Notes: generated from the sequence alone by a model not told the origin. 64,000 nucleotides of DNA from Streptomyces sp. SAI-135 (GCF_029893805.1 NZ_JARXYP010000002.1:806001-870000), one strand, 5' to 3'. Numbered from the stretch's first letter, positions 22,749-31,897 are shown. Made by a program: numbers and translations.

Positions 22749-23189
22749 TCAGGCCATCAGGTTCGCCCACACGGCGTTGCCGCCGGTGAGTCTTGAGCGG
22801 TCCACCCCCCAGGTGTCCGCGAGTTCCTCCACCAGGAACAGCCCGCGCCCGCCCTCGTCGTCGAGGCCCGCACGGCACCGGCGCAGCCGGGGACCCGAGT
22901 GGTCGTGGTCGTGCACCTCCAGCCGCAGGATCTCGTCGGTGACCAGTCCGATGCCGCACAGGATGCGCGCGCTGAGGGTGTGGCACACGGCGTTGGTGGC
23001 CAGTTCGGACAGGAGCAGCACCGCGTCCGAGCACAGCTCGCCCGGCAGGCTCCAGGCCTTGAGCCGGGTGCCGACGGAGCGCCGGGCGACCCCGACGCTG
23101 GAGCGGTGGGCGGGAAGTTCGATCCAGTGGGTGCGTTCCTGGTCCACGGCGTCTAACAGCTGCGGGGACGAGGTCGTGTGGGGGGACAC
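22749..23189 (-). CDS. Anti-sigma-factor-type histidine-kinase-like ATPase
   Basis: 146-residue HATPase_c domain protein of the RsbW/SpoIIAB type. Visible boxes are SDAVLLLSELATNAVCHT (N box with Asn), LRLEVHDHD (G1), GRGLFLVEELADTWGV (G2), and the closing GGNAVWANL. Such proteins bind sigma factors or anti-anti-sigma factors and may phosphorylate the latter. GTG at 23189 follows GGAAGG. It sits head-to-head with a WhiJ-like regulator gene and tail-to-tail with a PP2C phosphatase, the classic streptomycete arrangement of these families. Confidence 0.83.
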   Translation of the reverse strand: MSPHTTSSPQLLDAVDQERTHWIELPAHRSSVGVARRSVGTRLKAWSLPGELCSDAVLLLSELATNAVCHTLSARILCGIGLVTDEILRLEVHDHDHSGPRLRRCRAGLDDEGGRGLFLVEELADTWGVDRSRLTGGNAVWANLMA

Positions 23190-23396
23190 GGTGTTGGCCT
23201 TCCGTGGGGGCGGCGGCGCGGCCGGGCGAGACGCATCGGGGACAGAGTCTTGCCAACCCGCCCGCGGGTGGGGACGGTTGGCGTCACTGTGCGCGCGTTC
23301 GGCGGCACGGTTCACACAAGTAATCATGCTCGCACCCAAGTTCAACCTGCAACCGGCTCCCTGATAATTTCAGAAAGCCGATATCCGCCTGGTCGC

Positions 23397-23413
23397 GTCA
23401 GCAAGTCGCTGAC
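23397..23413. promoter_or_regulatory. Inverted repeat upstream of the WhiJ-like gene
   Basis: GTCAGC-AAGTC-GCTGAC is a perfect inverted repeat 39-55 bp upstream of the GTG at 23452, in a relatively AT-rich divergent promoter region. It is a candidate site for the XRE protein encoded just downstream. Confidence 0.45.
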
Positions 23414-23451
23414 ACACTCGGGCCGGTGACAGCCCCTCAGGAGGTCAGGAC

Positions 23452-24327
23452 GTGAGCGAAGGCCGTACGGGCACGGGTGGCACCAGTGCTCCCACCGTGC
23501 TGCGCATGATCCTGGGCCGGCGACTGCAGGAACGCAGACAGGACGCGGGCGCCTCCCTGGAGGACGCGGCCAAGGCGCTCCGGGTCACCTCCCTGACCAT
23601 CCGCCGCCTGGAGAAGGCCGAGGTCGCCCTCAAGCCGCTCTACGTCGAGAAGCTGCTGGAGACCTACGGGGCGGACCGGCAGGAGATCGACGAGTTCGTG
23701 GTGCTCGCCGAGCGGGCCAACGAACCCGGCTGGTGGCACACCTACCGGGACGTCCTGCCGAACTGGTTCAGCGCCTACGTCAGCCTGGAGGCGGGGGCCA
23801 GGACCCTGCGCACCTACGAACCCCATTACGTCACGGGGCTGCTGCAGACCCACGCCTACGCGCGCGGAGTGCTGCGGGGCGGTTTCCCGAACGAGGCCGA
23901 CGAGGACCTCGGGCGGCGCGTGGACCTGCGGCTGCGCCGCCAGAGCCTGCTGGACAGACCCGACGCGCCCACGCTGTGGGTGGTCATGGAAGAGGCCGTG
24001 CTGCACCGGGTGGTCGGCGGCCCCGAGGTGATGCGGGAGCAGATCGAGCGGCTCCTGGAGGTCTCGGAACTGGACCACGTCAGCGTGGACGTCGTGCCGT
24101 TCACCGCGGGCGCCCACGTGGGCGCGTGCGCGCCGTTCACCTACTTCCGCTTCGAGGAGCCGGAACTCCCGGACGTCGTCTACACCGAGGTCCTCACCGG
24201 GGCGATGTACCTGGACCAGCGTTCCGACGTGGCGGCGCATCTGGAGGCGCACAACCGCATGTCCCTGCTGACCTCGGACGCGGACAGCAAGGCACTCCTG
24301 AACCGCATGCGCAAGGAGTACTCATGA
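23452..24327 (+). CDS. WhiJ-like XRE regulator with DUF5753 domain
   Basis: 291 residues. An N-terminal helix-turn-helix (LGRRLQERRQDAGASLEDAAKALRV type, about 20-75) is followed by the DUF5753 ligand/partner domain beginning WWHTYRDVLPNWFSAYVSLE and including YEPHYVTGLLQTHAYAR and FTYFRFEEPELPDVVYTE. This is the WhiJ/AbaA-like family, which in S. coelicolor affects development with a small DUF397 partner. The GTG start follows AGGAGGTCAGGAC. The stop overlaps the DUF397 gene by ATGA. Confidence 0.9.
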   Translation: MSEGRTGTGGTSAPTVLRMILGRRLQERRQDAGASLEDAAKALRVTSLTIRRLEKAEVALKPLYVEKLLETYGADRQEIDEFVVLAERANEPGWWHTYRDVLPNWFSAYVSLEAGARTLRTYEPHYVTGLLQTHAYARGVLRGGFPNEADEDLGRRVDLRLRRQSLLDRPDAPTLWVVMEEAVLHRVVGGPEVMREQIERLLEVSELDHVSVDVVPFTAGAHVGACAPFTYFRFEEPELPDVVYTEVLTGAMYLDQRSDVAAHLEAHNRMSLLTSDADSKALLNRMRKEYS

Positions 24328-24575
24328 CCAGCACCGACTGTCACGTCTACAACGGGATGCCCGCCACCGAACTCGGCGAGCAGGGCTGGGAGTCCCCGTG
24401 GAGCGGACCCAACGGCGGCCAGTGCGTGCAGACCAAGCTCCTGGCCGACGGCCGGGTGGCGCTGCGGCAGTCGACCGATCCGGCCGGACCCGCGCTGATC
24501 TACACCCCGCAGGAGATCGCCGCGTTCGTCGCGGGCGTCAAGCGGGGCCTCGCCGACCACCTCACGGCCGGCTGA
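24324..24575 (+). CDS. DUF397 small protein, WhiJ partner type
   Basis: 83 residues. The family core is visible as GWESPWSGPNGGQCVQTKLL and VALRQSTDPAGPALIYTPQEIAAFVAGVK broken by turns. DUF397 proteins are encoded immediately downstream of WhiJ-like regulators and are thought to modulate them. AAGGAG lies just upstream and the ATGA overlap couples translation to the regulator gene. Confidence 0.9.
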   Translation: MTSTDCHVYNGMPATELGEQGWESPWSGPNGGQCVQTKLLADGRVALRQSTDPAGPALIYTPQEIAAFVAGVKRGLADHLTAG

Positions 24576-24650
24576 CCCACGACCCGAGCCGGACCTGCCC
24601 CGGCAGCGACCTGCCCGACACCCCCACGCACACCACCTGAAAGGGACAGG

Positions 24651-25469
24651 ATGACCAACTCCCACGCCGCGCGGGAGATCGACACCAGCCGGCCCCACTC
24701 CGCCCGGATGTACGACTACTACCTCGGCGGCAAGGACCACTTCGACGTCGACAAGCAGGCGGCCGAGACCGTCGCGGCCACCTACCCCGGCATCTTCACG
24801 TGCGCCCGCGAGATCCGCTCGTTCATGCACCGCGCCACCCGTGTCCTCGCGCAGGAGTACGGCATCCGCCAGTGGCTCGACATCGGCACCGGCATCCCCA
24901 CCGAGCCGAACCTGCACCAGGTCGCCCAGTCCGTGGCACCCGAGGCACGGGTGGTCTACGCCGACAACGACCCGCTGGTCCTCAAGTACGCCGAGCGCCT
25001 GATGCGCAACACCCCCGAGGGCCGCACGGCGTACGTCCAGGGCGACTTCACCGACCCCGAGGCCATCCTCGGCTCCCCCGAGCTGGCCAGGACCCTGGAC
25101 CTGAACCGGCCCGTGGCCCTGTCCCTCAACGCCATCCTGCACTTCGTGCCGGACGACTGGGACCCGTACGGCATCGTCTCGCGCCTCCTGGACGCCCTGC
25201 CCTCGGGCAGCGCCCTGGCCGTCAGTCACTGCACGGGAGACTTCGCCCCGGAACTCTGGGCGAAGCTGGTCGGCATCTACGCCGCCGGCGGCACCCGGGC
25301 CCAGGTGCGCAGCCAGGCGGAGGTGGCCCGCTTCTTCAAGGGCCTGGATCTGCTCGACCCGGGTGTCTCCCTGACCCACCGCTGGCGCCCCGACGACCCG
25401 CAGGGCCCGGGCCCGGAGCTCACCGACGCCGAGGTCAGCGCATGGGCCGGGGTGGGCATCAAGCCGTGA
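24651..25469 (+). CDS. DUF574 SAM-dependent methyltransferase-like protein (second copy)
   Basis: 272 residues, same family as the gene at 20465 but clearly diverged. SARMYDYYLGGKDHFDVDKQ, QWLDIGTGIPTEPNLHQVAQ, VVYADNDPLVLKYAERL and LSLNAILHFVPDDWDPYGIV are the expected blocks. The ATG follows AAAGGGACAGG. It lies 75 bp after the DUF397 gene, so it may be read from the same promoter. Placement of DUF574 genes beside WhiJ/DUF397 pairs is common in streptomycetes, but the methyl acceptor is not known. Confidence 0.87.
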   Translation: MTNSHAAREIDTSRPHSARMYDYYLGGKDHFDVDKQAAETVAATYPGIFTCAREIRSFMHRATRVLAQEYGIRQWLDIGTGIPTEPNLHQVAQSVAPEARVVYADNDPLVLKYAERLMRNTPEGRTAYVQGDFTDPEAILGSPELARTLDLNRPVALSLNAILHFVPDDWDPYGIVSRLLDALPSGSALAVSHCTGDFAPELWAKLVGIYAAGGTRAQVRSQAEVARFFKGLDLLDPGVSLTHRWRPDDPQGPGPELTDAEVSAWAGVGIKP

Positions 25470-25537
25470 CACGGCGCCGGCCGTGCGGGGGCCCGGACGC
25501 ACCCGCGCGGCCGGACGGCCCGGGCGGTCGGCGGCCG

Positions 25538-26419
25538 TCAGCGGAGCAGCAGGTCGATCACCCCCGTCAGGTCCTCCTCACCGCTGCCCTCGGCCAGCCG
25601 GCGGCGCATCAACGCGAAGTAGGGGCTGAGCAGTTCCGGGCTGACGCCCTGCTGCTGCGCGGTGCGCAGGAAGGTCGGGACGCCGGCCACCTGCATGGCG
25701 AGGCTGGAGACGACCCCCTGGGTGTAATCGCCGCTCCGGAGCTGCTCGGCGGTCAGGTGCACGGCCGGGGCCATCGCCGTGAGCCAGTCGGCGAGCAGCG
25801 GGGCGAAGGACGCGGGGTCGATGTCCTCCTTGCGGATCAGGGCGAAGGCGTGCGCGGCTCCCGCGAACATGCCGTACATGGCGCTGAGCAGGGCCACGTC
25901 GTGCAGCGCGGCGAAGCCCGCGTCCCGGCCGACGTATGTGGTGCCGGCCGGCACCGCCAGCGTCTCGCGGTGCCGCTCGAACAGGTCCTGCGAGCCGCTG
26001 TAGAAGACGTAGCCACCGGCCTCGGGGGCACCGATCATCGGCGGAACGGCCATGATCCCGCCGTCCAGGTAGCGGGCTCCCCGCTCGCGGGCCCACTCGG
26101 CGCGCTCGCGAGCCTGGGCGGGGGTCCCGGTGGTCAGGTTCACCAGGTCCCGGCCGGCCAGGTCGGCGCCGGCCAGCGTCTCCTCGACCGAGGCGTCGTC
26201 CAACAGGCAGATCACGACCAGGGAGTTCGCGGAGACCGCGTCGGCCGCGCTGTCAGCGACCTTGGCGCCCTCTGCGGCAAGAGGCCTGGCACGGGCCGGA
26301 GTCCGGTTCCAGACGGTGAGCGGATGGCCCGCGGCCAGCCAGGCCCGGGCCAGTGCCGATCCCATCGCGCCGAGGCCCAGGAGTGAGAGGGAGGTCTTCT
26401 CAACAGTGTTCTGTGTCAT
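25538..26419 (-). CDS. NAD(P)-dependent reductase of the 6PGDH/imine-reductase type
   Basis: 293 residues. The Rossmann start SLSLLGLGAMGSALARAWLAAGH with NRTPARA (NADP-preferring Arg) is followed by LDGGIMAVPPMIGAPEAGG, the substrate-loop region of beta-hydroxyacid dehydrogenases, and an all-alpha C-terminal dimer domain. Streptomycete imine reductases have this plan; the usual beta-hydroxyacid catalytic Lys is replaced in imine reductases by Asp or Tyr, and I cannot fix the residue here with certainty. The ATG start has only a weak upstream site. It is divergent from an HxlR regulator with a 96-bp shared promoter region, which suggests regulation by that protein. Confidence 0.8.
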   Translation of the reverse strand: MTQNTVEKTSLSLLGLGAMGSALARAWLAAGHPLTVWNRTPARARPLAAEGAKVADSAADAVSANSLVVICLLDDASVEETLAGADLAGRDLVNLTTGTPAQARERAEWARERGARYLDGGIMAVPPMIGAPEAGGYVFYSGSQDLFERHRETLAVPAGTTYVGRDAGFAALHDVALLSAMYGMFAGAAHAFALIRKEDIDPASFAPLLADWLTAMAPAVHLTAEQLRSGDYTQGVVSSLAMQVAGVPTFLRTAQQQGVSPELLSPYFALMRRRLAEGSGEEDLTGVIDLLLR

Positions 26420-26515
26420 GCCGATCAGGCTGGTCACAGGCCCGCGGGAGATCAAGTACGCACTTCGGAGTGGGTGGTTACCCCGGGGTGAGCGAGCACG
26501 TCGAAGGGGTGGGAC

Positions 26516-26851
26516 ATGACGACGCTGAACCGGCCCGGCGCGCCGGACGGGCACATCTGCGGGATCGACGCGGCGATGGAGGTGATCGGCGGCAAGTGGA
26601 AGGTGCTGATCCTCTGGGCGCTCCACGAGCACCCCTGCCGCCGCTTCGGCGAGCTGCGCCGGCTGCTCCCGGGGATCACCGAGAAGGTGCTCGCCTCCCA
26701 TCTGCGCGAGCTGGAAACGGACGGCGTGGTGCTCCGCGTCTCCTACGACGAGGTGCCGCCGCGCGTCGAGTACTCCCTGACCGAGGACGGCGAGCGCCTC
26801 AACGACGCGCTCCGGCCGCTGGCCGCCTGGGGGCGCGGACGGTCCACCTGA
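26516..26851 (+). CDS. HxlR-family transcriptional regulator
   Basis: 111-residue winged-helix regulator. The family signature CGIDAAMEVIGGKWKVLILWAL is complete, with a single N-terminal Cys that in some HxlR proteins senses aldehydes or electrophiles. FGELRRLLPGITEKVLASHLREL is the recognition helix region and VEYSLTEDGERL the wing. GGTGGG lies ahead of the ATG. The intergenic gap to the divergent reductase contains AAGT-ACGC-ACTT (26454-26465), a plausible but weak binding site. Confidence 0.88.
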   Translation: MTTLNRPGAPDGHICGIDAAMEVIGGKWKVLILWALHEHPCRRFGELRRLLPGITEKVLASHLRELETDGVVLRVSYDEVPPRVEYSLTEDGERLNDALRPLAAWGRGRST

Positions 26852-26894
26852 CCCGGCGACGGGCCCCGGCCGTGCCGTGACAGGATCCGCTGTC

Positions 26895-27635
26895 ATGAGC
26901 ATCGAAGCGGGAGACCGGCCCGTCGCCCTGGTCACCGGATCCACGTCGGGCATCGGCGAGGCCGTCGTACGGCGGCTCGCGGCGGACGGGACACGGGTCG
27001 TCGTGCACTCTCGGCGCAGCGCTGAGGCCGGGCAGGCGCTGGCGGCGCAGCTCGGCGGCCTCTACCTCCAGGCGGACCTCGGCGTCGAGGAGGAGGCCAC
27101 AGGGCTGGTCGAGAGGGCGCTGGACCACTTCGGGCGGCTGGACGTCCTGGTGAACAACGCGGGCATCAGTTGGCCGATCCCGCACGCGGACCTCGCGGCG
27201 GCCACCGCGGAGGACTGGCGGCACCTGCTGGAGGTCAACCTCATCGCGCCCTGGCTGCTGTGCACCGCCGCCCTTCCGGCGCTACGGCGGTCCCCGGGGG
27301 GCGGCAGCATCGTCAACATCACCAGCCACGCCGGCGTACGGCCCAAGGGCTCCTCGGTGCCGTACGCGGCGAGCAAGGCCGCGCTGAACCACGTGACCCG
27401 GCTGCTCGCGGCCGCGCTCGGGCCCGAGGTACGGGTCAACGCGGTGGCACCGGGACTCGTGGACACGCCCATGACGAAGGACTGGGCGCAGGCGCACGAG
27501 CTGTGGCGGGAGCGTGCGCCGATGCACCGCCCGGCCCGGCCCGAGGACGTGGCCGGCCTGGTGGCGTCGGTCATCGCCAGCGGCTATCTGACCGGTGAGG
27601 TCATCGTGCTCGACGGCGGCCTGAACCTGACCTGA
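26895..27635 (+). CDS. Short-chain dehydrogenase/reductase
   Basis: 246-residue classical SDR. Cofactor motif TGSTSGIGEAV, NNAGISW, catalytic Ser in NITSHAGV, YAASK (Tyr-x-x-x-Lys) and the closing GEVIVLDGGL are present. The Arg after HS in VVVHSRRSAE suggests NADP(H). I chose the ATG at 26895 over the GTG at 26877 on the basis of a GGA-rich stretch and the family's usual N-terminus. It lies 43 bp after the HxlR gene and converges with the response-regulator gene, 14 bp between stops. Substrate unknown. Confidence 0.87.
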   Translation: MSIEAGDRPVALVTGSTSGIGEAVVRRLAADGTRVVVHSRRSAEAGQALAAQLGGLYLQADLGVEEEATGLVERALDHFGRLDVLVNNAGISWPIPHADLAAATAEDWRHLLEVNLIAPWLLCTAALPALRRSPGGGSIVNITSHAGVRPKGSSVPYAASKAALNHVTRLLAAALGPEVRVNAVAPGLVDTPMTKDWAQAHELWRERAPMHRPARPEDVAGLVASVIASGYLTGEVIVLDGGLNLT

Positions 27636-27649
27636 GTGCCTGCCCGGTC

Positions 27650-28342
27650 CTACGGGCTGCCGTCGGTGCCGCTGTCGGGAGCGGCCTGGACCAGGCCCGT
27701 GCGGTAGGCGATGACGACGAGTTGGGCGCGGTCGCGGGCGTCGAGCTTCGTCATGGCGCGCTGCACGTGGGCGCGGACGGTGAAGGGACTGAGGAACATC
27801 CGCTCGGCGATCTCCTGGTTGGACAGGCCGGTCGCGACCAGGGCCACCATCTCGCGTTCGCGCGGGGTGAGCACGGCGAGCCGTTCGGGGCGGTGCGCGG
27901 GGAGGTCGTCCGGTGTGGCGAGGAAGCGGGCGACCAGGGAGCGGGTCGCGGCGGGGGACAGAAGGGTGTCGCCCGCGGCGATCGTCCGCACCGCGTCCAG
28001 CAGGTCCTCGGCCCCGATGCCCTTGCCGATGAAGCCGCCGGCCCCGGCCCGCAGTGCCTGGGCGACGTACTCGTCGGTCTCGTACGTGGTGAGGATCAGG
28101 ATGCGGCTGGCCCGCAGGCCGGGGTCCGCGCAGATCTCGGACGTGGCGGTGAGTCCGTCCACCTCGGGCATGCGGATGTCCATGACCACCACGTCCGGGT
28201 GCAGCTCCCGGGTGAGTCGCACCGCCTCCCGGCCGTCGGCGGCCTCACCGACCACGGTGATGTCGTCGGCGGAGTCGAGCAGCATCCGGAAGGCACCGCG
28301 CAACAGGGCCTGGTCGTCGGCGAGCAGCACCCGCAGCGTCAC
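27650..28342 (-). CDS. NarL/LuxR-type response regulator
   Basis: 230 residues: receiver domain (LLADDQALL, phospho-acceptor Asp in VVVMDIRMPEVDG, Thr and Lys conserved) and a C-terminal LuxR helix-turn-helix (LTPREREMVALVATGLSNQEIAERMF). The GTG start overlaps the histidine kinase stop by 4 bp (GTGA), so it is the last gene of the operon MMPL transporter - kinase - regulator and is probably phosphorylated by that kinase. Confidence 0.9.
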   Translation of the reverse strand: MTLRVLLADDQALLRGAFRMLLDSADDITVVGEAADGREAVRLTRELHPDVVVMDIRMPEVDGLTATSEICADPGLRASRILILTTYETDEYVAQALRAGAGGFIGKGIGAEDLLDAVRTIAAGDTLLSPAATRSLVARFLATPDDLPAHRPERLAVLTPREREMVALVATGLSNQEIAERMFLSPFTVRAHVQRAMTKLDARDRAQLVVIAYRTGLVQAAPDSGTDGSP

Positions 28343-29652
28343 CGCGCCTCCCCCGTCTCCGCCTCGACGGTCGCCGAGTCGGCCGTCCGTCCCTCGGCGA
28401 CCGTGGCTCCACCGGTCCCCCGCGGTCTGTCCTTGCCGGTCGGGAGGGGCAGCTCGGTGGAGACGAGGAAACCGCCCTCCGGGCGCCTGCCCGCGGAGAG
28501 CTGCCCCCCGACCGCGGTGGCACGTTCCCGCATTCCGATCAGACCGTATCCGGACGGACGGTCCCCCACCACGGGCACGCTCGGCCCCGTGGACGCCGTC
28601 GACGCTGTACGGGCGCCCCCGCCGTCGTCAGCGACGGTGATGGTCACCCGATCGCGGTTCCAGACCAGTCCCACCCGGGCGGTGCCGGTGCCGGCGTGCT
28701 TGGTCACGTTGGTCAGGGCCTCCTGGACGATGCGGTAGGCGGTGAGGTCCACTCCTGGCGGCAGTGGCCTGGCCGTGCCCTCCTGGTGCACCGACACCTG
28801 AAGTCCCGCGCGGCGGAAGGACTCCAGGAGGGTGGGCAGCCGGGACAGCCCGGGTGCCGGTTCGGCGGGCGCGGCCGCGTCCCCGGACTGACGCAGCAGA
28901 CCGACCGTGGCCCGCAGGTCGTCGAGCGCGTCGCTGGTGGTCTCGACGAGCTCGTGGAGGCTCTTGCGGGTCTGCTCCGGGCGGGTGTCGAAGAGGTGGG
29001 CCGCGACCGTGGCCTGCGCGTTGGCCAGGGTGATCTGGTGGGCCACCAGGTCGTGCAGTTCCCTGGCGATGCGCACCCGCTCCTCGGCCACCCGGCGACG
29101 CGCCTCGCTGTCCCGGCTCTGCTCGGCCCGCAGGGCCCGTTCCTCCATGGCCGCCAGGTAGGCCCGCCGGTTCTGCACCGAGTGCCCCAGCACTCCGGCC
29201 ACCAGCGGGAACGCCGCCACCGCCCCCACCCTGCTGGCGTCCTTCCACGAGAGGGCGCCGAACAGGGGGGTCGAGGCGACCAGCAGTGCGGTGGAGACGA
29301 GCGCCACCGCGCCGGCCGCCCGCCGTTCGGTGCGCGCGGTGAGCGCGTAGGAGTACGCGGTGATCACGGCGGGGGCCACGATGAGGGGGCTGAGCAGCAG
29401 CCCCAGGAAGGGCGCCAGCACACCGCTCGCGGTGGTGACGGCCATGGCGGCCAGCGGCGCCCGGTGCCGTACCGGCAGCACGGCACAGGACACCACGGCG
29501 ATCACGTAGCCGGTGGCGGACGGCGGTGACAGCGTGCTGCCGTCGTTCACCACACCGCCGAACAGACAGAGCGCGAACGCCGTCGCCGTGATCGCCGCCT
29601 CCCGCCACCACCTGCCGCGCGGTCGCGGGCCGCCGCCCCCCGTGTTCGTCAT
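28339..29652 (-). CDS. HisKA_3-type sensor histidine kinase
   Basis: 437 residues. Four to five transmembrane helices span about 20-165 (ITATAFALCLFGGVV, GYVIAVVSCAVLPV, LAPFLGLLLSPLIVAP, VAAFPLVAGVLG). The dimerisation/phospho-acceptor segment VRIARELHDLVAHQITLANA contains the His. The HATPase boxes are IVQEALTNVTKHA and VTITVADDGGG, with GYGLIGMRERA. No large extracellular sensor is seen, so the signal is likely sensed within the membrane. The ATG lies 8 bp after the MMPL gene's stop codon, and the response regulator overlaps its 3' end. Confidence 0.9.
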   Translation of the reverse strand: MTNTGGGGPRPRGRWWREAAITATAFALCLFGGVVNDGSTLSPPSATGYVIAVVSCAVLPVRHRAPLAAMAVTTASGVLAPFLGLLLSPLIVAPAVITAYSYALTARTERRAAGAVALVSTALLVASTPLFGALSWKDASRVGAVAAFPLVAGVLGHSVQNRRAYLAAMEERALRAEQSRDSEARRRVAEERVRIARELHDLVAHQITLANAQATVAAHLFDTRPEQTRKSLHELVETTSDALDDLRATVGLLRQSGDAAAPAEPAPGLSRLPTLLESFRRAGLQVSVHQEGTARPLPPGVDLTAYRIVQEALTNVTKHAGTGTARVGLVWNRDRVTITVADDGGGARTASTASTGPSVPVVGDRPSGYGLIGMRERATAVGGQLSAGRRPEGGFLVSTELPLPTGKDRPRGTGGATVAEGRTADSATVEAETGEAR

Positions 29653-29659
29653 GGCCGGC

Positions 29660-31897
29660 TCAGTCCCGGCCGACGGGCAGTCGCCGCACCGCGGGGTCCG
29701 AGGCGCCGGCGGGGGCGGGGACACGCCTGCTCAGTGCCTCACCCTCGATGTCGACATTCGGCAGCACGCGGTTCAGGATACGGGGCAGCCACCAGGCCCG
29801 GTGGCCGAGCAGAGCCAGGACGGCGGGCACGATCGCCATCCGCACCACGAAGGCGTCGAAGGCGACGGCGGCGGCCAGACCGACGCCCATCGTCTGGATC
29901 GTCGGACTGTTCATGCCGACGAATCCGGCGAACACGCTCACCATGATGATCGCCGCCGCGGCCACCACCCGTCCGCTGTGCCGGAACCCGTGGACGATCG
30001 CCTCGCCGGGGGACGCGCCATGGACGTAGGCCTCCCGCATGCGGGTGAGGAGGAAGACCTCGTAGTCCATGGCGAGGCCGAACACGATGCCGATGATCAG
30101 GATCGGCATCAGGGACATGACGGGTCCGGTCTGTTCGATGCCGAGCAGGTCCGCCGCCCAGCCCCACTGGAAGACGGCGACGAGGACACCGAAGGCGGCA
30201 CCCACCGACAGCAGGAAGCCGAGAGCCGCCTTCACCGGGACCAGAACCGAACGGAAGACCACCGTCAGCAGGAGGACGGCCAGGCCGACGACCACGCTCA
30301 GATAGGGGACGAGGGCGTCGGACATGGCTTCGGAGATGTCGATGTTCAGCGCGGTGGTCCCGGTCACCAGGATGCCGGAGCCGGTGTCCGCCTCGACGCC
30401 CTCAGCCGCGTGCCGGATCGCGTGCACCAGGTCCTTGGTCTCGCCGCTGTTCGGTGCGGTGCGCGGGACGGCGGTGAGGACGGCCGTGTTCCCGGCCCGG
30501 TTGAGCACCGGCTCGCCGACCGACGCCACCCCGTCCACGGCGCGCACGGTCTTGGCGACCAGGTCCGTAGTGGCCCGGGTGTCGGCGGATCCGGACATGT
30601 CGACGACCACGGTCAGCGGGCCGTTGAAGCCGGGGCCGAACCCCTCGGACAGCAGGTCGTAGGCGCGACGCTGGGTGGTCTCGACCGACTTGGACTCGTC
30701 TCCGGGCAGCCCGAGTTCGAGGCTCAGCGCCGGCAGGGCCACGGCGCCCAGACCGAGCCCGGCGGCCATCAGCACGGCCACCGGCCGGCGCAGCACGAAC
30801 CGCGCCCAGCGGCTGCCGAGCCCGGCCCGGGCGGGTGTGCCGGGCACCGGGGGCGGGGTTCCTCGCCGGGCGGCCTTGCGGGCAGCGCGGGAGAGGACCC
30901 GCCGGCCGAAGAAGCCGAACAGCGCGGGGACCAGGGTCAGGGCGACGAGTACGGCGAGGGCCACGGCACCCGCGCCCCCCAGGCCCATCTTGGTGAGTTC
31001 GGGGATTCCGACGACCCCCAGCCCGACCAGGGCGATGATCACGGTCGCGCCGGCGAAGACCACGGCGGACCCTGCCGTGCCCACGGCCCGGCCGGCGGCC
31101 TCCTCCGGCTCACTGCCCCGGGCGCGCTCGTCACGGAAGCGGGAGGTGATGAACAGCGCGTAGTCGATGCCGACCGCCAGCCCCAGCATCAGCGCGAGGA
31201 CGGCGACGGTGGACGTCAGGCCGAGTGGAGCGGCCAGCGCGGAGACCAGTCCGAAGGCGATGGCCACGCCCACGAAGGCGGTCAGCAGGGACAGTCCGGC
31301 GGCGACCAGCGACCCGAGGGCGAGGACCAGCACCACCGCGGCCACCGCCACGCCGATCATCTCCGTGGTCCCGCCCAGCTCCTCCTCCGCGTCCAGGGCC
31401 GAGCCGCCGATCTCCACGGTCAGCCCCGCGTCACGGGCCCGGCCCGCGGCGTCCTCCAGGGCGCTCTTCGTCGAGGCGGTCAGATCGACGGCGTCCGCGG
31501 TGTAGAGAATCGTGGAGTAGGCGATGGTGCCGTCCTTGCTGACGGCACCGGTCGTGTAGGGATCGGTGGCCGAGGCGACCTGTTCGCCCCGGTCCAGCGA
31601 GCCGAGCGCGTCCGCGACGGCCGCCTTGTTCCGACCGGCCGTCACCCGCTGTCCGTCCGGCGCCTGGAACACCAGGCGGGCCTCGGCTCCTTGGGAGTTG
31701 CTCTGCGGGAACCGCTCGTCCAGCAGGTCGAACGCCTTCTGGGACTCGGTGCCGGGCATGGCGAGGTCCTCCTCCTCGCCGGCCGGCGCCAGGGCGGCCG
31801 CGCCGACGGCCAGCACCAGGACACCCAGCCACAGACCACCCACGAGGCGGCGCCGCCGGAAGGCCCACCGTCCGATCCGGTAGAGAAAAGTAGCCAC
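29660..31897 (-). CDS. MMPL-family RND transporter
   Basis: 745 residues, about 12 transmembrane helices in two homologous halves each preceded by a periplasmic-type domain. The two conserved intramembrane motifs are GLAVGIDYALFITSRFRDE and FGLAMDYEVFLLTRMREA, whose Asp-Tyr pairs relay protons in MMPL proteins. The family exports lipids, siderophores or drugs. The GTG at 31897 (VATFLYRIGRWAFRRR) has GGAG about 10 nt upstream and fits the family N-terminus; longer versions add low-complexity sequence. It is first in the operon with the two-component system, suggesting signal-induced efflux or envelope lipid export. Confidence 0.88.
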   Translation of the reverse strand: MATFLYRIGRWAFRRRRLVGGLWLGVLVLAVGAAALAPAGEEEDLAMPGTESQKAFDLLDERFPQSNSQGAEARLVFQAPDGQRVTAGRNKAAVADALGSLDRGEQVASATDPYTTGAVSKDGTIAYSTILYTADAVDLTASTKSALEDAAGRARDAGLTVEIGGSALDAEEELGGTTEMIGVAVAAVVLVLALGSLVAAGLSLLTAFVGVAIAFGLVSALAAPLGLTSTVAVLALMLGLAVGIDYALFITSRFRDERARGSEPEEAAGRAVGTAGSAVVFAGATVIIALVGLGVVGIPELTKMGLGGAGAVALAVLVALTLVPALFGFFGRRVLSRAARKAARRGTPPPVPGTPARAGLGSRWARFVLRRPVAVLMAAGLGLGAVALPALSLELGLPGDESKSVETTQRRAYDLLSEGFGPGFNGPLTVVVDMSGSADTRATTDLVAKTVRAVDGVASVGEPVLNRAGNTAVLTAVPRTAPNSGETKDLVHAIRHAAEGVEADTGSGILVTGTTALNIDISEAMSDALVPYLSVVVGLAVLLLTVVFRSVLVPVKAALGFLLSVGAAFGVLVAVFQWGWAADLLGIEQTGPVMSLMPILIIGIVFGLAMDYEVFLLTRMREAYVHGASPGEAIVHGFRHSGRVVAAAAIIMVSVFAGFVGMNSPTIQTMGVGLAAAVAFDAFVVRMAIVPAVLALLGHRAWWLPRILNRVLPNVDIEGEALSRRVPAPAGASDPAVRRLPVGRD

